64,000 nucleotides of DNA from Spisula solida. Lineage: Eukaryota; Mollusca; Bivalvia; Venerida; Mactridae. The notes beneath the pieces were generated by a model that was not told the DNA's origin, ran no database searches, and saw only the letters and a program-made list of their open reading frames with translations. The stretch is from assembly GCA_947247005.1 (NCBI GenBank), contig OX365950.1, positions 52,552,761 through 52,616,760 of the forward strand, written 5' to 3'. The translations under genes were made by a program, and so were the position numbers. This document shows positions 55,301 to 64,000 of this stretch, in pieces (the first letter of the stretch is position 1; every line of letters begins with the position of its first letter).

Positions 55301-58084
55301 GAAAAGGTGTGCGTATAAGCAAGGCCTAACCAAGACGCTTCCAAATTGCGCTATGGAGCGTTTCGTACGTCTAGGCAACGACACGCTACCAGCGAGCAGT
55401 GCTAGGCCACTTTGCTGGGCCGAGCGCTACCTAGCGCTTTCTTGTGCAACAAACCGCTTCGGTAGCGCTCGATGGCGCTATGCTACGCAACGGTCTGCTA
55501 TCCGCGATTGCTCACCGGTAGCATATAATTTGTCCGCTTCGTCTGACACGTAGTATTTTTAAAGCAATCCGTTTCTTGCAATAGTTAATTGTATTGCAGA
55601 GCCAAACACATGCAATGGTTTTATTGACACGTTCTTATGTATTCGATATTAGGCTTTTTTCTCAGTTTCGAATATTTCAGACTGGGTAAACTATATTTTA
55701 TAAGCTAAGGAATGACATACGTTTAATGACTTCCAATATCTCTCACAAAAACAACCATTGTCTACCTCGGCATTATTACAATTCAAACATGTATTTATTT
55801 ACTGTATTTGTATGTTGGCATGTGAATGTCCATTACTCTATCAATGCTGCAGCAGGTCGGGCAATAATGAACCCATGTGCATTAAATAGTATTTTCAACA
55901 TTCGACCCTGTAAACCAAACAATACAAATCAATACAAATAGTTTATTACATAAAAGCATGTTACCTGTTCTAAAACGATAACACAAAAGACGAAAAGGCG
56001 TGGATAAACTTATATTGATGACTAGAAACTTGTGTAATTTGGTCATGGAGAAAAATACAAAATACAAATACATATCATTTATATAGCGCAAAATATATAT
56101 TAAAAATATTCTACGAGTATTGCGCTTCATAATTACATGAGACACTGTGATGTTAGAGCTTGGATTTAGTCATAAAATGCTATATTGTCTATTAGCAAGA
56201 GCATACCCATTGTCCGTGAAACCGACTATACAAATGTGCTTTCAATTTTGATCTGACCATAGCATTACAGTGAATGTATTTCAGATCATTGGGTAGATCT
56301 TTCTACCACTTTGCGACAGTGGTGGCCATAGATCTGTCTGCTAATGATGTTCGTCATCTAGGAATGTGAAAGTTAGTGTCAATTAACTATCGGACCATGT
56401 ACCGTTGTTTACTATGCACAAGCATTTCCCACAGATATAGGGGAGCTGTACCATTGATGACACGGAGCACCATTACCAGAACATTGAACCTGATCCTAGC
56501 CTTAACTGGAAGCCAGTGTTAGTTCTTTCAACATATCAACAGTACAGGTATATATCATGCTGAACCTGTTGTTATTTACTGATGACAACAGATACCTTTT
56601 AAGTTTAACGGATATCTTCAAAACCGTTCAAGATAAATTCAACAACGTTTCACCAAATTGAGTTTATTGTATTTTGATACTTATGCACTGGTCAGTTTAC
56701 AAATTACTATGTATAAACGCTAGTGTAACAGTGTAACATAAGTTACCCCATATTTCAAAAGTCACATTAGTATTTTCAAAGTTATATATCATGTTATATA
56801 ACAAGTGTCAATAATTTAAATCATCAATAAAATTCAAGATCGTTACTTAATCCCAATTAACGAAAATAGCAGTGGATATAAGCTGAGATCACCTTAAAAA
56901 TAAACACCTGTTTCTGAATAAAGAACTGATACGTTCAATATAAACACTAAACCGAAAGAGTGAATTACTTGGAAGTTAAGCAACACTTTCGTATATTGCA
57001 TTTCGAAACAACAACTCGGTCACTGACAATGATATGCATTCTACATTCGTTTTAATACCGAATAAGACTGCCTTTAGTGTCTATGATGTAACCCTATCAG
57101 CCATTAAATATACGCCGTACGTGATTGATATAGAGGGTTGTTTAAGTACTAAAATAAAACGAAAAGTACAAGCTTAGTTAAACACATTTTAATTTACCAA
57201 CAACCCTCATTAATTTAGAATTCAACATACAACAAAATACCTCTCTAACAAGATGCACAATACTTTATAAACGTAATACCTAACTTAATTCTATGAATAA
57301 AACAAATTACCAAAATTATACATGTACTGATATTAAATATACATGTACTGATAATTTTCAAACTTAAATAATCATTTAAAATGCTTCTATTCTTATTATT
57401 TGCCGTTTTGACATTTGTGTTGGTTATTATGGCGGGTACTTGTGGGCTGTGGCTTTTCAATTTTTATATTCCTCTTTCCGGTATCATCGCCTACTAAATT
57501 AACATTAATGCATACTTGATAATATTACTCTTCGATGTATTTACAGTCATGCTTTCTAATGAACGCCTTTAACAATGCTTCATTTCAGTTAGAAACACAA
57601 TATCATTTGTTTTGATCGATAGATAAACTGTACACAATCTCGATCATTTCAATGTTAAGGTTATCACTGCGGTGGCCATGTTTTAATATCCCATATGTTT
57701 ATCCTGTCACTTTAGCTGATAAGCGTGCTTGTTATGATTTATTAAATAATTCAAAAATCAATTTGGCTTACTGGAAACTTGAACAAGCCTTACTTCCGAG
57801 TATGAAATATTACTTTTGTACATGTGACAATTCAACAGTGAAATGTTTAAGACTGCTTTGGCACTTTTACTTTTACTACAGCATTTAACTAAGGCAGGCT
57901 TCGCGAAACGTTTTCAAACCTGCCAGTCCGAATGTTCTTCTTTGTCTGATAGAAAAATACAGGATTTTCTGTCAGTCCGAATCAAAATTTGTCAGTCAGG
58001 GCTGACAGTTTTCGTGGAGCTTGAAAAGGGGAGGGGGGACGTGAGTCTTGGTACCAAACTGGGAAAACAAGCTTTTTAAACTTC
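55301..58084. other. Intergenic sequence; GC-rich patch and a possible dispersed repeat
   Basis: 55320-55550 is locally GC-rich, with repeated TAGCGCT/AGCGCTA-like words and an open frame of 84 codons without a recognisable domain. About 56060-56510 starts with CATTTATATAGCGCAAAATA and includes TTTCAGATCATTGGGTAGAT, a pattern I associate with dispersed invertebrate repeats. Nothing else seen. Confidence 0.3.
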
Positions 58085-58222
58085 AGTTTGGTCAACATAA
58101 CCACTTCCAGTTTTCATAAAATTAGGCTTATAAGAAGCGCCTTGAGATGCTGATTTCAAATATACATGGGTGTCATAAGGTCGTAAGTACTACTTACGAC
58201 CTTCTAATTCTTAGCCAGCGAA
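58085..58222 (-). mobile_element. TAGAATTAGAAGGTCGTA MITE, minus-strand partial copy
   Basis: Read in reverse it starts GCTAAGAATTAGAAGGTCGT, continues CTTATAAGCCTAATTTTATG and TGGTTATGTTGACCAAACTG, and stops before the right terminus. Confidence 0.75.
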
Positions 58223-60047
58223 GTAATGTCTCATTCGGTTAGACAAATGTCCTATTAAAATGATGTCTATTCGCCCGGACATAATTACGATCCTATGGAA
58301 AAATAGAGGATATTTATCACTTTTAAGCGTGACGGAAATGGCAGGGACCAGACTATGTAATTGATAGCCTGATTAGATCTAGCATGGTTAAAGTATAAAT
58401 AATATATAACAGACTCCAAACTTACCGACGACAGAACGACTTTTTCAAACCAGAATTCTTATACATGTACATTGTATTGGTTATCCTCGTACACAAGTAT
58501 ACACTTTCTGGACGTATGTAAATCAATGAAATAAAAATTCAATAATTTTCATGATTTGAAACGTTATCAAAAAAGTGTATAGAACCTAACTGTATAGAAA
58601 TTGAATTTTTACAGTGATCCAGTCTTAGCCATGGTTTCGTCACAGCTATTGAAAAAATGACTTAATTAAGATGGAACCGTTTAGAAATGTCATAATCTAT
58701 TTACAATTTTGGTATCATCGTAGCATTGTCGTTATTTCCTGTTAAAAACTGAACGAAATATTTCCGTGTTTTAGATAATGACGTTGCTATGACGTTGTAA
58801 AGTTTCTATGAAACGCACGTTGTGACGTTACTACGCGACAAACCTAAAACGGTCAAGGCATGTACAAGTATATTAAATTTTGTACTTTGAATATTCTACT
58901 AGAGTACAAGAACAAACAGGTGAAACCAGAAACAATTTGTTAGTCCTCTGATGTTTCTCGTACCTCTGTATTTAACCATTGACTCTAGACACCTCTAACC
59001 CAAATATCTTCATTATTTGTTATTTCAATAAGATATTAAAATTACAAATTGTGGGCATATCATCTCCATACTAAATATTTGCAAAAATGGATGATTAACA
59101 CAGATAATGTATCTGTATTGAAATTAGATAAATGTCCTAAAAAGTTTTCGAGGGATGCGTTCAGCAGTTCAGCCACCGTATGACGTTTTAGTTTTGAACT
59201 GGAAACGTATTTGTATAATATATAGGAAGTTGACTCGTATGCTATATGTGTGCGTTCAAATGCCATTCTGATCACCTCTGGTGGGCCTTTATAAATGGTT
59301 ATAGACCTCTCCATATTGAACTATTGTCAGTCACATGATTAGAAAATGGCCGAGCATTCACGACTGGTTCAAATGCGTGTCTGTTTCGTAAATGATTTAA
59401 CTAAATTTAGCTTAATGGAGCAATCGTACAGCTGATCCCTACTTTAGATATTACTACTGCTTGTGAGATCTAGGAGAAATATCTATCTACAGTGTACCCT
59501 GTGAATCAGGGGACGATAAATACCATTTATCTAAACAACATAGTTCACCTTATCTACTTAACAAACATTATTATTTTTACAGACACAATTACCACGCTTA
59601 ATGCCGCCTCTTAGTTTGTTGATCAACTTCCTCCGATAAATGAGATATTTCGTGCAATCACTTACGACTAGATGGTTACTAGGGTATTAGAGGACTTGTT
59701 TCTGGCGATTTGCAACAATTAAGTTAAATATTCGAAGAAGAATATTCTATTTGTTACCATAGCAACAGGAAGTTTTGGTAAAATTAAATACCATCTGCGC
59801 ACTGCGTCTAGCGGTGATAATGACTCTATACAGAATAAAGTTAAGCTTGTCTGCGGTAAACGTACTTGATTGCTTTTATTGCAAATATTCGATTTACCGG
59901 GACAAAGTGACTCACACGTGAGGAACCGGTTATGTTTCTATGCCGGGACTATTCATAGTTTCAATATCTGCACTAGGTACCGCCCATGTTGTGAGATTTC
60001 AGTCATATTTGAAGCCCCCTTTTTAAGTGTTTAGTAAAAAAACATCA
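58223..60047. other. Intergenic sequence, nothing recognised
   Basis: No ORF, repeat or regulatory motif that I can support. Confidence 0.4.
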
Positions 60048-60288
60048 GGGTACAGTTTTATCAAAGCACTTACAGAAATATTAAACTTACGAACAAATTT
60101 TAATTCTTCATTATTTGTTTACCATTATAGAGTGTGGTAAATGGAGCTGTAATACTAAAACATGATTCAGTCAATGAACTCCTACTAACAATATCCGTCA
60201 CCAATTTGCAGTTGTTAAAGAATTAATAAGAATTTAAATTTGAGCGTAATTTAAAGATTTTCGTAAGTGCTTTGATAAAACTGTACCC
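60048..60288. mobile_element. GTACAGTTTTATCAAAGC MITE, full copy upstream of the glycosyltransferase
   Basis: Left GGGTACAGTTTTATCAAAGC, right GCTTTGATAAAACTGTACCC: perfect 20-base inverted termini, 241 bases in total, no ORF. No clear target duplication. Confidence 0.9.
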
Positions 60289-60588
60289 AGATCCGTAAGG
60301 GAGACTTTAGTCGGTCAAAGTACTGGTTTAGCAGGCCTAAGTTACTCATATGCATTGTACCTAATACTAATAATAGTATAAAAAGTCGGACAGGAAAGGC
60401 AGCATATAACTCAAACAGCCGAGCACAGAAAACATAAACGCAACCCAGACCACAATGACACGACACAGTGCCCAACGCACAACTGAACGAGAAAATGAAC
60501 TTCAAGTCCCAGCTGTCAAAAAGATTCATCTATAAAAAGCTAAATGACCTTGGTACCAAGCTTTTCACTTTTGGTTCCTGTGTACTTT

Positions 60589-60844
60589 TTATCAAAGGCA
60601 ATCGTAAACTTGCGCTCCAATTTGAATTCTTTATAATTCTTTAATTTCTACTTAAACTGGTTAATGGATATGTAATACAGTGTTTCCTCTCGTAACGTCA
60701 CCTCTCTCAAACGACAGTGATTCTCGTTACTCCTAAAAACCATATACATGTATGTCGACTATTTGCAGATGTAAAAGCATAATAACGAATTTAAATTTGA
60801 GCGTAAGTCTAAGATTTCGTAAGTGCTTTGATAAAACAGTACCC
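60589..60844. mobile_element. GTACAGTTTTATCAAAGC MITE, second copy upstream
   Basis: Left end decayed (TGTACTTTTTATCAAAGGCA), right end GCTTTGATAAAACAGTACCC. About 256 bases; only 300 bases from the copy at 60048. Confidence 0.8.
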
Positions 60845-61253
60845 TAGGATTCAACCCGTATGTGATCTTCTTACCACTTCAATCGATACCAGGGGTTTTG
60901 TATTACTAACCAGATTGTATTTCCATTTCAGATGAGCATGTGACAGACTACAAGAGCATTTACTTACTGAATAACTGACTGAACTGAATAACAAATGGAA
61001 TATCGCATTGTAATAACATTATTAATGCTAGACACGTCCTACCCTCTTCAGGAGATGCCCTCGTGGCATTAAAGAGTATATCGTTGAAGTTGAAGTTATC
61101 TTACCAGATAGGGAATATAAGGCATGTGAACATGGATACTGAGAGACGACCCTTCACTTCCAACCGGAAGGTTGCTGACAGACACAGCAGTAGCAATTGG
61201 ATAATATAATAGCCGAGTCTGCATTTGTGTCTTCATTAAGAGTATAAGCAATA
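60845..61253 (+). other. Upstream region of the glycosyltransferase gene
   Basis: An acceptor-like TTTCCATTTCAG precedes ATGAGCATGTGACAG at 60932, followed by several stops, so it could open a 5' UTR exon. No TATA box or other promoter element can be claimed. Confidence 0.3.
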
Positions 61254-63218
61254 ATGACGTCGAATTTGCGTCAAATTAAGTTATTCTTTCTAATTGTTGC
61301 TCTTGTGAGTCTTGTGTGTCTGTTGTACGCTTATAATTGGAACACGAATTTCTACAAAATCTCAAGTGGTGAAATCGCACAAGTAAAATTTACTCGGATC
61401 AGACAATCTAATACGGCAACAAGGAATACATACAACGCTTTGCCGGAACAACACTTAATTACTGACAACACCATGACCATTCGATTTAACAACACCGTAC
61501 TTAATGTCGAGAAAAGAGAGGTGACTTCTCGTGGAAGTACGAAACATTCAGAAAATAACATAAATAGCAATTCTAGTTCTAGTGTTGATTCTACAAACGC
61601 AGTCAGAACAGAGGAAATTATCACTAAACGAACTGATAATAAAGTTATGGACTCGGATGGTGAAGCTAAACTTACTACCAAACATACTGACCCCACTATT
61701 CATGACGAGGATTCTACAAATGAAAATAAAACGACTAAAATAACTGCCGCTAAGGTAAAGGAATTAGACAGAAACGATAAAAACACTGTAGAACATACTA
61801 TTAGAAAACATACAGAAAACGATAATGGTTCTAAGGTCAATGACGTGTCCAGGGCTAATAATGAAAATAGCAATGAACCGATAATGAATAAAACCAATAG
61901 AAAACTGAATACAACCGCGGGAGATAACACATTTTTTAGTAAAGAGTTCCAGAACAGTGACAAACAACCTAGTGACTCGAAAGCAAGCACTGCTACACAC
62001 AGCGGTGGGATCGGTGTAGTTAAAACTCATTTAGACGTAACAATTAAAGATGTTAAGGCTGATGTTGCGAATATAACTTTAAATGCAGAAAGCATAGCGA
62101 GTGTTCGTGAAGACTTGCAAAAAGTCAAAGATAGATGGAAGTTGAAAAAGGAGACAAATCATGTAACTGTCGATACTCAGCTAGTGTCTGATGACAAATC
62201 TAAGCCAACACGTGACACGAAAGCATTCGAACGAGTGAAAGCACACCTTAAACAAATAGGATATTCTGGAAATAAACTTAACCCATTCGCGTTGAGCCCA
62301 CATTTGATACCACTGTCTGGCACCGGTATTGGAATTGGTGACAGTGCTGATGTGACTAGTAGACCTGACATTTGTAAGTCTTGTTTTAAAAATAATTTTG
62401 CGAAGCTTATTAACGAACCGAAGCTGTGTGAAGGAAAAGTTGATCTGCTTATTCTAATCACATCGACTGCGATAAATACAGATAACAGAGACGCTATTCG
62501 TAAAACTTGGGGAAAGATTTGTGTGGATAAACATGCCAATACTAAATGTGTGTTTGTCTTCGGGAATAAAAACAAATACTATGAAAATAACATATTAAAA
62601 GAGGAGAGTAAAAAATACCATGACATAACGCAATTCGACTTTTATGACGTTTATGCAAATCTAACGTATAAAACTCTATCTGCAATACAATGGAGTCACG
62701 ACTTTTGCCCTCAAGCTAAATACGTCATGAAAACTGATGATGATATGTATGTGAATTCTGACTTGCTTCCCCACTTGCTCAAAGGTGCCCCAGACTCAAA
62801 TTTTATCGGTGGCATGTGTTGGGGTCCTAGTTCTCCACATAGGGACATGAATTCTAAGTGGTACGTCTCATTCGTACAATATAAACACTCTCTATTCCCA
62901 TCAATGTGCAGCGGCACCGGATATGTGATGTCACGTGACGTAGCTGATGGGATTTTACGACAATCACCAAACGTGCCATTCTTTTACTTAGAGGATGTTT
63001 ACGTTGCTATTTGTGTTAATAAACTGAACGTGAAGCCGCTTCTACTTGCTGGATTTAAAAACGTTATGGTTGACTTTGATGCATGCGTGTTTAGGAATCG
63101 CTATATCACGGTGCACGGCTTCAGTGGCGCGGCATTAGAAACATGTTGGAAACAGGTTCACATGTGTCCCTTAGATGATCTCACACCATCCATGGTGTAC
63201 AGTGGAATAGTTGTATAA
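61254..63218 (+). CDS. Beta-1,3-glycosyltransferase, GT31 family, type II membrane protein
   Basis: 654 residues, single exon, ATG to TAA. A short cytosolic tail (1-8) is followed by a membrane anchor (about 9-27, FFLIVALVSLVCLLYAY), as in Golgi type II enzymes. Residues about 30-370 form a hydrophilic Asn/Thr/Lys/Ser-rich stem with many N-x-S/T sequons. The catalytic domain is about 397-637: LLILITSTAINTDNRDAIRK with RDAIRKTWG at 412-420, FDFYDVYANLTYKTL near 461-475, KTDDDMYVN with the D-D-D metal/UDP-sugar motif at 495-497, GTGYVMS near 554-560 and the acidic YLEDVYV (E580, D581). These are GT31 hallmarks; likely donor UDP-Gal or UDP-GlcNAc. Typical family members are about 330-420 residues, so the stem is exceptional. 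Substrate cannot be told from sequence. Confidence 0.93.
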   Translation: MTSNLRQIKLFFLIVALVSLVCLLYAYNWNTNFYKISSGEIAQVKFTRIRQSNTATRNTYNALPEQHLITDNTMTIRFNNTVLNVEKREVTSRGSTKHSENNINSNSSSSVDSTNAVRTEEIITKRTDNKVMDSDGEAKLTTKHTDPTIHDEDSTNENKTTKITAAKVKELDRNDKNTVEHTIRKHTENDNGSKVNDVSRANNENSNEPIMNKTNRKLNTTAGDNTFFSKEFQNSDKQPSDSKASTATHSGGIGVVKTHLDVTIKDVKADVANITLNAESIASVREDLQKVKDRWKLKKETNHVTVDTQLVSDDKSKPTRDTKAFERVKAHLKQIGYSGNKLNPFALSPHLIPLSGTGIGIGDSADVTSRPDICKSCFKNNFAKLINEPKLCEGKVDLLILITSTAINTDNRDAIRKTWGKICVDKHANTKCVFVFGNKNKYYENNILKEESKKYHDITQFDFYDVYANLTYKTLSAIQWSHDFCPQAKYVMKTDDDMYVNSDLLPHLLKGAPDSNFIGGMCWGPSSPHRDMNSKWYVSFVQYKHSLFPSMCSGTGYVMSRDVADGILRQSPNVPFFYLEDVYVAICVNKLNVKPLLLAGFKNVMVDFDACVFRNRYITVHGFSGAALETCWKQVHMCPLDDLTPSMVYSGIVV

Positions 63219-64000
63219 ACATCAGAGAAAAGTACTCAATAATCAAGTCCACTTAAAAGCTATGGGGTGGTATTCACAAAGTATTTGAAGGGAACACTTA
63301 AATATTTGACTTAAGTTAAATAATTGAGCTGTATATATTTCCCAAAAAACAAAGAATATCCTACGTTTTCTTTGTAATTACAGAATATTAATTCATCCAA
63401 AATAAGTAAAACATTGATGATCTTGATTTTTACTGTTTAGCTGATATATATACTTAAAGGATTTTAAGATTTTGAGACACTTTTAAGTTTTCCCTTTCGA
63501 TGCTGTGTGAATATCACCCCTGGTCTCATCGGAGCATAATATTCCACCCGTTTCTCAGTGTCACTTAAAAGCTCTGGTACTAGTTCTATGGCGAATATTT
63601 GTCTCGTTAATCTAACAACAAACCAGAGATGTGACGCTCACTGTGCAATGGTATGTATATTTATCAATACAGACGTTTATATGGTCTCACCATGTCAGCA
63701 TATTCCACAGATTTCCACGATATGCATTAGTTCTATACAGATAAACACGGAAACCAATACTTTGATTATGTAAATTCGTAGGATAGCTGTTAGGCAGGAA
63801 CACTTAGCAATATCTGAATACATTTACGTTTTTGTCTTTGTCTGACGCTGTTCCAAAACATGGTTGTTTTTTTTATTGATTTCCCTGCCAAAAGTAGGAT
63901 GAGTTCGGTAGCTTGTTACACTTGATCTATTCACCTCGACGCTGTAAATAATATGTACTGTGCAAGGCTTCAATGAGGAGTTCAACAACCGAGAGAACGT
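63219..64000. other. Downstream of the glycosyltransferase; no gene seen
   Basis: Likely begins with its 3' UTR. No canonical AATAAA found near the stop. Short chance ORFs only. Confidence 0.35.

Noticed and set aside
61352..62917. Minus-strand ORFs of 68-132 codons over the glycosyltransferase
   Set aside because: Antisense shadows of a clear GT31 coding sequence; they are Leu/Val/Ser-rich as expected from the complement.

Overview
This is a window of an AT-rich animal nuclear genome. It has spliced genes with canonical GT-AG introns, many LINE remnants, tRNA-derived SINEs, MITEs and minisatellites. The repeat types (CR1/L2/Jockey-like LINEs, tRNA SINEs, tandem-repeat-bearing MITEs) suggest a marine lophotrochozoan such as a mollusc, but that is an inference. 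I see no bacterial operons, rRNA, intact tRNA genes or CRISPR arrays.

Two host genes can be supported. The first, on the plus strand from 2328 to 28509, is an orthologue of OFD1, the centriolar, centriolar-satellite and basal-body protein needed for ciliogenesis. I reconstructed 27 coding exons; their phases all fit and they give a 2970-base CDS (989 residues). The protein has an N-terminal LisH motif, a long central coiled coil, the conserved IANTK block and an acidic C-terminal tail ending in W. The second, at 61254-63218 on the plus strand, is intronless. It encodes a 654-residue type II Golgi-type beta-1,3-glycosyltransferase (GT31) with an unusually long stem.

Layout. 1-5460 is a graveyard of nested retroelements: two LINEs on the plus strand, two on the minus strand, a miniature LTR element (TRIM) with a clean 4-base target duplication, a SINE and a gag fragment. 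OFD1 exon 1 lies inside this region, so intron 1 carries much of the debris. OFD1 introns hold a 33-copy 52-base satellite, many MITEs and a 172-base palindrome. From 30 to 45 kb there are minisatellites (50, about 61, 58 and 38 base units) and MITEs from several families. 45.3-52.2 kb is one degenerate minus-strand LINE, split by a 3.4-kb DNA transposon with about 470-base terminal inverted repeats; that transposon was itself hit by a 5'-truncated LINE with a 10-base target duplication. 52-61 kb is intergenic sequence with MITEs and a SINE.

The most interesting material is the mobile-element archaeology. Host reading frames or satellite units are restored exactly when three insertions and one target-site copy of each are removed: the TRIM, the long-TIR element and a minisatellite-bearing element inserted at CCGG. 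That gives strong internal evidence for the element boundaries. Superfamily assignments for the non-autonomous elements are inferences from termini and target duplications.
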